A stretch of 46,006 nucleotides of DNA from an uncultured Clostridium sp. (GTDB lineage: Bacteria > Bacillota > Clostridia > TANB77 > CAG-508), in NCBI GenBank assembly GCA_900554635.1, contig USHY01000004.1, positions 1 through 46,006 of the forward strand, given 5' to 3'. Under the pieces are notes generated by a model, which was not told where the DNA came from, did not search any database, and worked only from the letters and a program-made list of their open reading frames with translations. The position numbers were made by a program, and so were the translations under genes. Of the stretch, positions 34,022-43,251 are shown in pieces (the stretch's first letter is position 1; every line of letters begins with the position of its first letter).

Positions 34022-35453
34022 AAACATCTAGTTTGACTTCTGTATTGTCAATTAAATTTCCATATTTCTCCAATACTGGTTTAACTTCTTCTTCAATAAA
34101 ATCTGTTACTTGATTTTTTGCCCTTCCACATAAATGCTCTGGATTTAATACTTTTGTAATCTCTTCTTCTGTTAATCCAAAACTTTCATCTTTTGCAATT
34201 CTTGATACTAAGTCATTTGGCCTTCCAAATTCTTTTACTTGTTTTGCAGCCGACATTGAGTGAACTCTTATTTTTTCATGTAATTCTTGTCTGTCTCCAC
34301 CTTTTAAAACTGCATTCATAAGTATTTCTTCTGTTCCCATAAATGGTAGTTCTTCCATTATATTTGATCTTATTCTATTTTCATATACTACAATTCCTTG
34401 TGAAATATTTGCATAAATTCTTAGTATTCCATCTACAGCTAGAAAACTTTCTGGTACGCAAATTCTTTTATTAGCTGAATCATCTAGTGTTCTTTCTAGC
34501 CATTGGGTTGATGATGTCATCTTTGTATCATTGCATAATGCAATTACATGCCTTGAAAGTGAGTTTATTCTTTCACTTCTCATAGGATTTCTTTTATATG
34601 CCATTGCAGATGAGCCTATTTGTTTGCTTTCAAATGGTTCTTCTAATTCTTTTTCATGTTGAAGTAATCTTAAGTCATTTGCAAACTTAGCTGAACTCTC
34701 TGCTATTGCTGCTAAACAGTTTAATACTCTTGAATCAACTTTTCTTGTATATGTTTGGCCAGATACTGCAAATGTTCTTTCAAATCCCATTTTTTGAGCA
34801 ATCTTACCATCTATTTGCTTAACTTTCTCTTCATCTTTGAATAATTTCATAAAGCTCTCACTAGTACCTGTTGTTCCTTTACACCCTAGTAATTTTAGGT
34901 TTTGTTCAACAAATTCCAATTCTGTTAAGTCTTCTAATAAGTCTTGTATCCATAATGTTGCTCTTTTTCCAACTGTTGTTAATTGTGCTGGTTGAAAATG
35001 AGTATAGCCTAGGCATGGTACTCCTTTATATTTTTCTGCAAATTGTTTAAGATTATTTACTACCACTATTAGCCTGTGTTTGATTAATTTTAAAGCTTCT
35101 CTCATAAGAATTATATCTGTATTATCTGTTACATAACAAGATGTTGCACCTAGGTGAATTATTGGTTTTGCTTTTGGGCATTTTGTACCAAATTCATAAA
35201 CATGTGCCATTACATCATGCCTACATTCTTTTTCTCTTTTGGCTACAACTTCATAGTCTATATTATTAATATTTGCTTTCATTTCATTTATTTGTTCATC
35301 TGTTATTTCTAAACCTAGTTCTTTTTCTGTTTCTGCTAGTGCTACCCATAGTTTTCTCCAACATGAGTATTTTGAGTTGTTTGACCAGATGTAGTTCATT
35401 TCTTCACTTGCATATCTTCCGCTTAATGGTGTTACATAAATATTATTTTCCAT
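34020..35453 (-). CDS. purB: Adenylosuccinate lyase
   Basis: A 477-residue cytoplasmic enzyme acting twice in purine synthesis (SAICAR and adenylosuccinate cleavage). Signatures are HDVMAHVYEFG, IHLGATSCYVTDNTD and the mobile loop SSAMAYKRNPMRSER. Start ATG 35453 gives the normal family length and has AAGGA upstream; the in-frame ATG at 35471 would overlap the end of mreC. It occupies the place after mreC where mreD is usually found and may share the mre transcript. Confidence 0.95.
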   Translation of the reverse strand: MENNIYVTPLSGRYASEEMNYIWSNNSKYSCWRKLWVALAETEKELGLEITDEQINEMKANINNIDYEVVAKREKECRHDVMAHVYEFGTKCPKAKPIIHLGATSCYVTDNTDIILMREALKLIKHRLIVVVNNLKQFAEKYKGVPCLGYTHFQPAQLTTVGKRATLWIQDLLEDLTELEFVEQNLKLLGCKGTTGTSESFMKLFKDEEKVKQIDGKIAQKMGFERTFAVSGQTYTRKVDSRVLNCLAAIAESSAKFANDLRLLQHEKELEEPFESKQIGSSAMAYKRNPMRSERINSLSRHVIALCNDTKMTSSTQWLERTLDDSANKRICVPESFLAVDGILRIYANISQGIVVYENRIRSNIMEELPFMGTEEILMNAVLKGGDRQELHEKIRVHSMSAAKQVKEFGRPNDLVSRIAKDESFGLTEEEITKVLNPEHLCGRAKNQVTDFIEEEVKPVLEKYGNLIDNTEVKLDV

Positions 35454-35467
35454 TGATATCAATCCTT

Positions 35468-36283
35468 TCATTTTATTATAACTAATACTGTTTCTAATTT
35501 TGTAAAATCTACTGCTGGTTCTATAATTGCATATTTTTCTGTTGGATTTTTAGTTTGAACTATCTGAGTAAGTTTACCTATTTTTAGCCCTTTAGGGTAT
35601 ATTCCTCCAAGCCCTGATGTTTCTACATCATCTTGTAAAACTAAATCTGCATCTGTGCTTATATAGGTTGCTTTTAATTCATTACTTTTTCCAAGTTCGC
35701 CTTTTACTATTAGATTATCTCTTGAAATATTCATAACAGCACTAATACTACTTGATGAATCTATAATTGGCTGTACTTTTGCCGTAGTTTCTGTTACTGA
35801 AATTGTATGCCCAACTACACCATTTTCAGATACTACAGGCATATTTGCTGTTACTCCATCTTTTGTACCAACATTAATTACTATTGTACTGTTTAAATTA
35901 CTTAGGTCCCTATTTATTATATATGCTGGTATTCCTTCATATTTAGTATATTTATCTGTTAAATTTGCATATTCCCTTAATGTCTTGTTTTCTGCTTTTA
36001 TTATTCCAAGTTCACTTGCTGTTTTGTTTAGTTCTTCTAACTGTTTTTTTAATTCTGAATTTTCTTTTTTTAATTCATCTATGTTTTCAAAAAATGAATT
36101 GTTTTTTGAAATTTTATTTTTTAGATAGGTTAGTCCATTTTGAACAGGCATTACTAATTTCTGTGTTATTCCTTCTATAAAGGAAAATTTTGAAATATCA
36201 AGATTTGTAATTATAACTAATACTGTTAATATTATTATTGTTATAATTATACCTATTGTTCCTGTATGTTTGTTTTTTTGCAT
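35468..36283 (-). CDS. mreC: Rod-shape protein MreC
   Basis: A 271-residue protein with one N-terminal membrane helix (about 8-27), a coiled coil (about 60-95, NIDELKKENSELKKQLEELN) and the extracellular MreC beta domain (IVINVGTKDGVTANMPVVS, GVVGHTISV, SSSISAVMNISRDNLIVKG, SGLGGIYPKGLKIGKL). MreC links MreB filaments to peptidoglycan synthesis. SD GGGGAGG precedes the ATG. It follows mreB by 40 bases. No mreD follows. Confidence 0.95.
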   Translation of the reverse strand: MQKNKHTGTIGIIITIIILTVLVIITNLDISKFSFIEGITQKLVMPVQNGLTYLKNKISKNNSFFENIDELKKENSELKKQLEELNKTASELGIIKAENKTLREYANLTDKYTKYEGIPAYIINRDLSNLNSTIVINVGTKDGVTANMPVVSENGVVGHTISVTETTAKVQPIIDSSSSISAVMNISRDNLIVKGELGKSNELKATYISTDADLVLQDDVETSGLGGIYPKGLKIGKLTQIVQTKNPTEKYAIIEPAVDFTKLETVLVIIK

Positions 36284-36323
36284 ATGAGCCTCCCCTGATT
36301 TGTCCTTCTAGGGACTTTTTGCC

Positions 36324-37355
36324 TTATTTTCTTTTTCTTGAGTTTATTAGAACATTTTTTAACTTTTCTATATCTGTAAGTGTTTTTCCTGTTCCTTTTA
36401 CTACACAATCTAATGGTTCATCTGCTACATATACTGGCATTTCTATTCTTTGGCTGATAGCTTTATCTAAGTTCTTTATTAGTGATCCTCCTCCTGCTAG
36501 TACTACGCCTTTTTCAACAATGTCTGCTGCAAGCTCTGGTGGTGTTTTTTCTAGTGTTATTTTTATTACATCAATAATTTCTGCAATTGAATTTGCCATC
36601 GCTTGTTCAATTTGTGATGATGTAACTATTTCACTTCTTGGATAACCTGTTTGGAGGTCTCTTCCCTTTATTTCCATACTAAGTTCTGTCATAAGTGGCA
36701 TTGCTGAGCCTATTTGTATTTTTATTTCTTCTGCTGTTGTAAGCCCTATTAGTATTCCTAATTCTTTTTTTACATAGTTTACTATGTCCTCATCTAATTC
36801 ATCTCCAGCTGTTCGAAGTGAGTTGCTTACTACTATTCCTCCTAGCGAAATTACCGCAACTTCTGTTGTTCCTCCACCTATATCAACTATTATGTTTCCT
36901 GTCGGCTCGGCAACATCTAAGCCTGCTCCAATTGCTGCTGCCATTGGTTCTTCTATAAGCAATACTTCCTTGGCCCCAGCTCTAATAACTGATTCTTCTA
37001 CAGCTCTTTCTTCAACTTCTGTAATCCCTGATGGAACTCCTACAACTACTCGTGGTCTTCCTGCATTATATCTCTGGCAAACTTTTGAAACTAGTTGTTT
37101 TAGCATTAATTGGGTCGCAGTAAAATCTGCGATTACTCCATCTTTTAAAGGTCTAATTGCATCTATTTCTTGCGGAGTTCTTCCTAGCATTTCCTTAGCT
37201 TCATGCCCTGTTGCAATAATTTCTCCAGTTTTTTTATCTATTGCAACAACTGATGGTTCTTTTAGTACTATGCCTTTTCCTCGTAGTGTTACGAGTGTGT
37301 TTGCAGTTCCTAAATCAATTCCTATATCTTTTCCTTTAAAGCTTAATAAATTCAT
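36324..37355 (-). CDS. mreB: Rod-shape actin homologue MreB
   Basis: A 343-residue actin-like protein. Nucleotide-binding motifs are GIDLGTANTLV (phosphate 1), NIIVDIGGGTTEVAVIS (phosphate 2) and GVVLAGGGSLIKNL (adenosine). Other family marks are GVPSGITEVEERAV and LLIEEPMAAAIGAGL. It polymerises under the membrane and guides lateral wall synthesis. SD AAAGGAAA precedes the ATG. Operon order DUF4321-radC-mreB-mreC. Confidence 0.97.
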   Translation of the reverse strand: MNLLSFKGKDIGIDLGTANTLVTLRGKGIVLKEPSVVAIDKKTGEIIATGHEAKEMLGRTPQEIDAIRPLKDGVIADFTATQLMLKQLVSKVCQRYNAGRPRVVVGVPSGITEVEERAVEESVIRAGAKEVLLIEEPMAAAIGAGLDVAEPTGNIIVDIGGGTTEVAVISLGGIVVSNSLRTAGDELDEDIVNYVKKELGILIGLTTAEEIKIQIGSAMPLMTELSMEIKGRDLQTGYPRSEIVTSSQIEQAMANSIAEIIDVIKITLEKTPPELAADIVEKGVVLAGGGSLIKNLDKAISQRIEMPVYVADEPLDCVVKGTGKTLTDIEKLKNVLINSRKRK

Positions 37356-37387
37356 TTCTATTTCCTTTCTATTACTAAAGCATAAAA

Positions 37388-38071
37388 TTAATTTTCAAGC
37401 AATAAGCTGCTATAATTGCCATCTCCTATTACGATATGATCAAGCAGTTTTATTCCCATTAGTTCTGCTGCTTCAAAGATTCTATCTGTAACCTTGTAGT
37501 CTCCTTTGCTGGGAGTTGAATCACCACTGGGGTGGTTATGAACTAAAATTATTTTGGGTGCTTGCATTTTTATTGCCTCTGCTAAAACATCTTTTGGCTC
37601 TATACAAGCAAAATTTGCTCCCCCAAGTGCTATATTAATTGTTCTTAAGACTATATTTTTGCTGTTTAAAATTAATACTTTAACAATTTCCCTTTTTTCA
37701 TATCTTAATTCCGGTATCAATATTTCCGCCACATCTTTTGGTGTTTTTATTGCTTTTTTCTCATTGTTTATTGGTCTTGATATTCTTTTGGTGAGTTCAC
37801 AAACTGCTTTTAACTGAATTGCTTTTACTTTTCCTATCCCCTTTATTTTCATAAATTCTTCTAAGGAAATATCTTGTATAAATCTTAAGTTATCTTGCTT
37901 TGTGTCTTCTCTTAATTTTAATACTTCTTGTGCTATTGACACAGATGATTTTTCTTTTGTTCCTGTCTTTATTATTATTGCCAATAATTCTGCATTTGAT
38001 AAACTTTCTTCCCCATATTTTTCCAGTTTTTCATAAGGTCTTTCAGATATGGGTAGCTCTTTAATTTTCAT
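37388..38071 (-). CDS. radC: RadC family JAB/MPN protein
   Basis: A 227-residue protein. The N-terminus has RPYEKLEKYGEESLSNAELLAIII, then a helix-hairpin-helix part (IKGIGKVKAIQLKAV), then the JAMM metal motif ILVHNHPSGDSTPSKGDYKVTD. RadC was once thought a repair protein; the true role is unsettled. The radC-mreB neighbourhood is widely conserved. SD AAGAAAGGAAG precedes the ATG. Confidence 0.95.
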   Translation of the reverse strand: MKIKELPISERPYEKLEKYGEESLSNAELLAIIIKTGTKEKSSVSIAQEVLKLREDTKQDNLRFIQDISLEEFMKIKGIGKVKAIQLKAVCELTKRISRPINNEKKAIKTPKDVAEILIPELRYEKREIVKVLILNSKNIVLRTINIALGGANFACIEPKDVLAEAIKMQAPKIILVHNHPSGDSTPSKGDYKVTDRIFEAAELMGIKLLDHIVIGDGNYSSLLLEN

Positions 38072-38110
38072 TGTATTTCTTCCTTTCTTAAAGCTACCCC
38101 CATATTTTAT

Positions 38111-38368
38111 CTACACTTTTCTATATACAAATATTGCTATAGCCATTCCTATTATGCTAGCAACATTCATTTTAAACCATAATCCAAATGTTATGGTTAT
38201 AACTTGTAGGTCTAACTCTATTGGTGATGTTAGCCCAAAACTCTCTCCATATGATAGCCACCATAAAAAATCCACTTTAGAAGCAAACTCTCCCAATAGT
38301 CCTCCTAAAACTAGTCCTGCTAATAAAAAGATTAGTAGTATCCATATATTTTTTTCTCTTGTAGCCAT
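38111..38368 (-). CDS. DUF4321 small membrane protein
   Basis: An 85-residue protein with two membrane helices (WILLIFLLAGLVLGGLLGEF and IIGMAIAIFVYR). It fits DUF4321, found beside radC and mreB in Clostridia. SD AGGAGGAGG precedes the ATG. First gene of the operon with a strong promoter. Function unknown. Confidence 0.88.
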   Translation of the reverse strand: MATREKNIWILLIFLLAGLVLGGLLGEFASKVDFLWWLSYGESFGLTSPIELDLQVITITFGLWFKMNVASIIGMAIAIFVYRKV

Positions 38369-38400
38369 ATATCTTCCTCCTCCTATTGTTTTACTCCATT

Positions 38401-38429
38401 ATTATATATGTATTTGATATTTTTTTCAA
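38401..38429 (-). promoter_or_regulatory. Promoter of the DUF4321-radC-mre operon
   Basis: On the minus strand: TTGAAA (38429-38424), a 17-base spacer, then TATAAT (38406-38401). Confidence 0.82.
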
Positions 38430-38460
38430 GATATATGTTTATTTTTTCTTAAAATTATGC

Positions 38461-38466
38461 TATAAT
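38461..38466 (+). promoter_or_regulatory. Upstream extended -10 (P1) for mecA
   Basis: TG, one base, then TATAAT; the -35 is weak. It lies 140 bases before mecA. Confidence 0.4.
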
Positions 38467-38566
38467 TGGCCCATGCACAATTTAAAGTAATTTTAATAAT
38501 ATATTTATAAATACAATTTAACATTTTTTCCATATTTTTATCATTTATTTTTATATGTATAAGTGT

Positions 38567-38572
38567 TATAAT
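38567..38572 (+). promoter_or_regulatory. Extended -10 (P2) for mecA
   Basis: TG (38564-38565), one base, then TATAAT; the -35 is TTTATT. The start codon is 35 bases downstream. Confidence 0.5.
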
Positions 38573-38606
38573 TATATTATCAAAATTATTTGGAGGTAAC
38601 TATTTA

Positions 38607-39230
38607 ATGCGTATTGAAAAGTTGAACGAGAACAAAATTAGAATTTTTTTAAACCTAGATGATTTAAAAGAGAAAAATATAGACTTGCATGACTTTATGT
38701 CAAATTCTCAGGAGTCACAAAATTTATTTTTAGATATGCTAACATTAGCAGATGAAGAAGTTGGTTTTAATACACATAACTATAAATTAATTATTGAAGC
38801 ATTTGCTTCATCAGATGGTAATTTTGTTTTAACTATTACCCGTGTAAAGCCTGAAGGTACCACTATGTCAAAGGTTCACAGCCCTAAGGTAAAACGAAAA
38901 ATAACTACTCCAAGCAAAACTCTTTCAATTTACAAATTCAATACTTTTGATGAATTTTGTGAGTTTTGTAAATACATATCTTCTAGTAGTTTAAGTAATT
39001 TCATATCAACACTAAAAAAATCTTCATTGTATTTATATAATGATAACTATTATTTGATTTTAAATGACTTAAAGCTAAATACTTCTGAACTAAAAAAACT
39101 TGCCTTTATAATGTCTGAATTTGGAAATTCTGTAAGAAATGAATTCTTATTTGAAAGAAAGCTAAAAGAGTATGGCAAAGTTATTATGCCCAAAAATGCT
39201 ATTTTAACTTGTTTAAAATACTTTAATTAA
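38607..39230 (+). CDS. mecA: MecA-type adaptor protein
   Basis: A 207-residue protein whose N-terminus (MRIEKLNENKIRIFLNLDDL) and LFLDMLTLADEEVGF match the MecA substrate-binding domain. The C-terminal half (IYKFNTFDEFCEFCKY, YYLILNDLK) matches the ClpC-binding domain. In Bacillus MecA delivers ComK and Spx to ClpCP for degradation. Divergence is high, so the substrate here is open. SD TTGGAGG precedes the ATG. It is a single-gene unit with a terminator. Confidence 0.85.
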   Translation: MRIEKLNENKIRIFLNLDDLKEKNIDLHDFMSNSQESQNLFLDMLTLADEEVGFNTHNYKLIIEAFASSDGNFVLTITRVKPEGTTMSKVHSPKVKRKITTPSKTLSIYKFNTFDEFCEFCKYISSSSLSNFISTLKKSSLYLYNDNYYLILNDLKLNTSELKKLAFIMSEFGNSVRNEFLFERKLKEYGKVIMPKNAILTCLKYFN

Positions 39231-39243
39231 TACATAAAATCTA

Positions 39244-39270
39244 AAAGCAACCAATTTTTTTGGTTGCTTT
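39244..39270. terminator. Bidirectional intrinsic terminator
   Basis: AAAGCAACCA pairs with TGGTTGCTTT across a 7-base T-rich loop. It is between converging mecA (+) and the M23 gene (-). Confidence 0.9.
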
Positions 39271-39282
39271 ATTTAAATTATT

Positions 39283-40272
39283 CTAATATAAATAATACTG
39301 TGGATTTACTCTTGTTCCATTCACTCTTATTTCTAAGTGTAAATGTGGTCCTGTTGAATTTCCTGTTGAACCAACTGTAGCAATTGCTTGACCTTGCTCT
39401 ACATATTGACCTGCACTAACATATAGTTTACTGCAATGTCCATATAATGTTTGAACTCCATTTCCGTGAGATATTAACACGAAATTTCCGTATCCTGTAT
39501 TTGACCATCCTGATGATGTAACAGTTCCTGATGCTGCTGCAACTATTGTAGTACCACTTTGTGCAGCTATATCTAATCCTTTATGGGTTCCACTTGATCT
39601 CCTACCAAATCTTGAGCTTATCATTTGGTATGAAGAAACTGGTTTTATTAAGCTTATTCCAAGTTCAAGTTTTTCATTTGTTATTCCGCCACCACCAGCT
39701 GATGCAACTGTATAAACAACTTTTTTCTTTTCATATAAACCTGTTACAATTGTTTCTTGGTCAGAATATTCTTTTTCTTCTGTTGAATATATTTGTGTAT
39801 ATGCTATATCTTTAATGTTATTGCTATCTTTCTTTTTAAGTTGTTCAATTATTTCTTCTGCTTCTTCTTTGGTTGAAACATAATATTTTTCTTCTTCTTT
39901 TAAAGTTACTGCGTAACATTCAAAATATGTTGTTCCTTGTTTTTTTACTTTATCAAATATTTCATCATCATTTTCAACATTTTCTCTTTTTACAAAACAT
40001 AATGAATATTCTGGTAAAGTTTCAATATCAACAAATGCTACATTGTCATTTTCTTGTCCTTGCATATATTCATTAATATTTTTTTGTAATGAATTTTTAT
40101 CCTTTGTGTATCCAATGAACTCTCCATTTAGAGTTACTGCATATGTTGGTTTATAAAAAATTGATATTATTCCTATAATTAATATTGCAGATATTGCTAT
40201 GATTATTACTAATTTTAGTGAGCTTCTAATATGTGCAAATATGTTTTTAATATTTTTTAAAATTTTAAACAC
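39283..40272 (-). CDS. Membrane-anchored M23 family murein endopeptidase
   Basis: A 329-residue protein: N-terminal membrane helix (about 20-42), a middle region that includes YYVSTKEEAEEIIEQLKKK, a GGGG linker, and a C-terminal M23 domain. The zinc ligands are seen in SSGTHKGLDIAA (HxxxD) and GPHLHLEIRVNG (HxH). M23 enzymes cut peptidoglycan cross-bridges, here probably for wall turnover or sporulation. The start is uncertain: GTG at 40272 overlaps the GAGGTG SD and no ATG is near; ATT six bases after the SD is a possible rare start. Upstream 40273-40420 holds the promoter and a T-rich stretch. Confidence 0.88.
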   Translation of the reverse strand: MFKILKNIKNIFAHIRSSLKLVIIIAISAILIIGIISIFYKPTYAVTLNGEFIGYTKDKNSLQKNINEYMQGQENDNVAFVDIETLPEYSLCFVKRENVENDDEIFDKVKKQGTTYFECYAVTLKEEEKYYVSTKEEAEEIIEQLKKKDSNNIKDIAYTQIYSTEEKEYSDQETIVTGLYEKKKVVYTVASAGGGGITNEKLELGISLIKPVSSYQMISSRFGRRSSGTHKGLDIAAQSGTTIVAAASGTVTSSGWSNTGYGNFVLISHGNGVQTLYGHCSKLYVSAGQYVEQGQAIATVGSTGNSTGPHLHLEIRVNGTRVNPQYYLY

Positions 40273-40298
40273 CTCTTTATATTTTTACAATCCTATTA

Positions 40299-40327
40299 AT
40301 TTTACCTTTATTTGATATTTTTGGCAA
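40299..40327 (-). promoter_or_regulatory. Promoter of the M23 peptidase gene
   Basis: On the minus strand: TTGCCA (40327-40322), a 17-base spacer, then TAAAAT (40304-40299). The leader would be about 20 nt. Confidence 0.65.
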
Positions 40328-40420
40328 ATTTTATATTTATGGCTTAATATGTATTTATTGTCGTTTTTATAGCAATTTCTCTTTTTTTCTCTTTTTTTCT
40401 CCCATTTCTTTACTATTACA

Positions 40421-40445
40421 AAAGGCAAGTTTTTCACTTGCCTTT
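40421..40445 (-). terminator. Terminator of the coat-protein genes
   Basis: AAAGGCAAGT pairs with ACTTGCCTTT around TTTTC. The minus-strand flank TTGTAAT is only moderately T-rich. Confidence 0.8.
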
Positions 40446-40452
40446 GTTTGTT

Positions 40453-40698
40453 TTATTTAGATACCTCATTTTTAACCTTATCAATTTCATTTTGTGGTGC
40501 TTGTTCAGCTGGTGTATAGTAGCCTTTTAGTTGTGCTACTTTAAATAGTTCATATTGAAAACATTCATCATTATTTCTAATTTGTTGCATTGTTTGTCTT
40601 AACTGTACATTTTCAGCTTCTGATATAACACCTTGATAAGTAGTAAGACTAGCTTTTGTGCTTTCTAAGATATCGTTTACCATATACTTTTCTTCCAT
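40453..40698 (-). CDS. CotF family spore coat protein
   Basis: An 81-residue soluble helical protein. The sequence EEKYMVNDILESTKASLTTYQGVISEAEN and RQTMQQIRNNDECFQYELFKVAQLKGYYTPA fits the CotF/ferritin-like coat family. The ATG at 40698 has AGGAGG seven bases upstream; TTG at 40704 is too near the SD. It pairs with the gene 11 bases upstream; together they resemble the two helical halves of CotF. Expected in the mother cell. Confidence 0.82.
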   Translation of the reverse strand: MEEKYMVNDILESTKASLTTYQGVISEAENVQLRQTMQQIRNNDECFQYELFKVAQLKGYYTPAEQAPQNEIDKVKNEVSK

Positions 40699-40709
40699 AT
40701 CCAAACCTC

Positions 40710-40895
40710 CTAATTTAAAAAAGTAAGCAATTTTTGTTTAGTATTTAAACTATCCTGAGCTGCTTTCGTAAACATTTGCTTAATTTGTGGGTCAACGCAT
40801 TGAGCTGCATAGGAATTTAATTTTTGGTATGAAGTGTCGTGTGCTCCTATCAAATGTCTTAAGTTTTGTAATTCGACTTGTGATAAATTTGCCAT
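40710..40895 (-). CDS. Small CotF-related spore coat protein
   Basis: A 61-residue helical protein (LSQVELQNLRHLIGAHDTSY, IKQMFTKAAQDSLNTKQKLL), like small coat-associated partners of CotF. SD GAAAGGATGAG precedes the ATG. CATAATATA upstream fits a sigma-K -10 (CATANNNTA), but no clear -35 is placed, so that is only a hint. First gene of the coat pair. Confidence 0.75.
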   Translation of the reverse strand: MANLSQVELQNLRHLIGAHDTSYQKLNSYAAQCVDPQIKQMFTKAAQDSLNTKQKLLTFLN

Positions 40896-40964
40896 CTTTT
40901 CTCATCCTTTCTTTACATTTTTATATGTATATTATGGACAAGTTTGATGATTTTATTCAATATT

Positions 40965-43235
40965 TTATCTAATCTCTAGTCCTGCAAATTTTGCCATTAG
41001 TCTTTTATGTCCAACCTTTTCAAATGATATATCTAGTTTTAGGTCATCTCCTTCTGGTGCTATATCTGTTATTATTCCTTCCCCGAATTTTTTGTGGTAA
41101 ATAGTTTGTCCCTCTTTGTATTGGCTTAGGTCAACTGCTGGGGATTTGGCTGCTGTTATATTATTTAAAAAGCTTTCTGCAGTTCTAAATCCAAATGTTG
41201 ATGGAGCTTTGCTATTAGTTCCTCCTGTTATTACATATGTTGTTGTTTTGGCATTTTGTCTGCTTCCATATTTCCATTCTGGGCATTCTTTTGATTTTGC
41301 AGGTTTTTCTAATTCATTTGCTCCTTCTAGTAGTTCTACTGGTATTTCTTCTATGAATCTTGATATTTTGTTGCATGTTGTTGAGCCAAATATGGTTCTT
41401 TGTTTTGCACATGTTAGGTATAGGTATTCTTTTGCTCTTGTTATACCTACATAACATAATCTTCTTTCTTCTTCAAGTTCTCGTTGTTCTCCTATTGACC
41501 TATAGCTTGGAAACAAGCCTTCTTCCATTCCTATTAGGAATACTACTGGGAATTCTAGTCCTTTAGCACTATGTAGTGTCATAAGTGTTACTGAATCTTC
41601 TGTTTCTTCCATTCCATCTATATCGCTTGAAAGTGTTATGCTTTCTAGGAATTCTGATAGTGAATTTTCTGCATTTTCTTCTTCAAATTCCATTGCTACT
41701 GTCAAAAATTCGTTTATGTTTTCTATTCTACTTTCAGCTTGTGCTGTATTTTCTAACTCTAAGGCTTTTGTGTAGCCTGATTTATTTAAGACTTCTTTTA
41801 TTATTTCTGATATTAGAAGTTCTTCCTTTTTACTTGATAATTCTTCTATTGTGTTTATAAATTCTCTTGAGTTTAAGAATACTTTATTTAATCCATATTG
41901 TTCCGCATTTTTTATTACATCATACATTGAAATTCCATTTTGTGTTGAAATTGTTTCAATTTTTTCTAAGCTAGTTTGTCCGATTCCTCTTTTTGGTTCA
42001 TTGATTATTCTTTGTAAACTTAGGTTGTCTGCATGATTATGTATTAATCTTAAATATGCTATTGTATCTTTTATTTCTTTTCTTTCATAGAATTTTAGCC
42101 CACCTATCATTTTATATGGTATATTTTCTCTTCTAAATATATCTTCTATACTACGCGATTGAGCATTCATTCTATATAGTACGGTAAAATCTGAATATTT
42201 ATAGTATTCTTCTCTTTTTAGTTTATTAATTTGCTCCACTATAAAGTTTGCTTCTTCATATTCATTGTCTAATCTTGAAACTGTTGGAAGGTGCCCTCCT
42301 TTTTGTTCTGTCCATAGATTTTTTTCATATTTTTTTTCATTGTGTTTAATTACTGCATTTGCAGCATCTAATATCGCTTTTGTTGATCTGTAATTTTGTT
42401 CTAGTTTTATTATTTTTGTTCCTGGAAAATCTTTTTCAAAATTCAAAATATTTGTTATATCTGCACCTCTAAAAGAGTATATTCCTTGGTCGTTATCTCC
42501 TACAACAGTAATATTTCCATATCGTCCTGATAATAATGTTATTAGTGTAAATTGTGCTTTGTTTGTGTCTTGGTATTCATCTACTAGAACATATTTGAAT
42601 TTTTCTGAATAATATTCTAGGACATCTGGATTTTCTGTTAGTATTTGTATGGTTGAATTGATTATATCATCAAAATCTAAGGCATTGTTTTCTTTTAGTT
42701 TTCTTTGATACATATCATATACTTCTGCAATTTTTTCTTTTCTTAGTTCATTATTTGTTCTTAATTTATATTGCATTGGTGTTAGCATTTCATTTTTGCT
42801 GTTGCTTATTTCTGATAAAACACTTCTGTCTGTGAAGATTTTATCGTCTAAGTTTAGTGCTTTAATGCACTGTTTTACTAGTGTTTTTTGGTCAGATGTA
42901 TCAAATATTATAAAGTCTGAATTAAATCCTAATCTATCTATATATTTTCTAAGGATTCTTATACAAATTGAGTGAAATGTTCCCATCCACATATCATTTG
43001 CATTTTCTCCAATTAGATTACTTATTCTTTCTTTCATTTCACTTGCTGCTTTGTTTGTGAATGTAATTGCTAAAATGTTCCAAGGTTTAACTTGTTTTTC
43101 TTCTATTAAGTATGCTATTTTATGTGTTAATACTTTTGTTTTTCCACTGCCTGCTCCTGCAATTACAAGGCAAGGGCCTTCTGTTTCAAGTACTGCTTCT
43201 TTTTGCTTGCTGTTTAAGTTTTCTAATAAATTCAT
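40965..43235 (-). CDS. pcrA: UvrD/PcrA-type ATP-dependent DNA helicase
   Basis: A 756-residue SF1A helicase. Motifs: LNSKQKEAVLETEGPCLVIAG with Walker A GAGSGKTKVL, LAITFTNKAASEMKERI, VLVDEYQDTN (Walker B), VVGDNDQGIYSFRGAD, LEQNYRST, LMTLHSAKGLEFPVVFLIG and VGITRAKEYLYL. It unwinds 3'-5' and is needed for repair and replication-fork clearing. The C-terminal end has the Tudor-like YKEGQTIYHKKFGEGIIT that binds RNA polymerase in PcrA. The ATG at 43235 is chosen over TTG 43238. It follows pdp by 16 bases. Confidence 0.96.
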   Translation of the reverse strand: MNLLENLNSKQKEAVLETEGPCLVIAGAGSGKTKVLTHKIAYLIEEKQVKPWNILAITFTNKAASEMKERISNLIGENANDMWMGTFHSICIRILRKYIDRLGFNSDFIIFDTSDQKTLVKQCIKALNLDDKIFTDRSVLSEISNSKNEMLTPMQYKLRTNNELRKEKIAEVYDMYQRKLKENNALDFDDIINSTIQILTENPDVLEYYSEKFKYVLVDEYQDTNKAQFTLITLLSGRYGNITVVGDNDQGIYSFRGADITNILNFEKDFPGTKIIKLEQNYRSTKAILDAANAVIKHNEKKYEKNLWTEQKGGHLPTVSRLDNEYEEANFIVEQINKLKREEYYKYSDFTVLYRMNAQSRSIEDIFRRENIPYKMIGGLKFYERKEIKDTIAYLRLIHNHADNLSLQRIINEPKRGIGQTSLEKIETISTQNGISMYDVIKNAEQYGLNKVFLNSREFINTIEELSSKKEELLISEIIKEVLNKSGYTKALELENTAQAESRIENINEFLTVAMEFEEENAENSLSEFLESITLSSDIDGMEETEDSVTLMTLHSAKGLEFPVVFLIGMEEGLFPSYRSIGEQRELEEERRLCYVGITRAKEYLYLTCAKQRTIFGSTTCNKISRFIEEIPVELLEGANELEKPAKSKECPEWKYGSRQNAKTTTYVITGGTNSKAPSTFGFRTAESFLNNITAAKSPAVDLSQYKEGQTIYHKKFGEGIITDIAPEGDDLKLDISFEKVGHKRLMAKFAGLEIR

Positions 43236-43251
43236 CAATTTTTCCTCTTTC

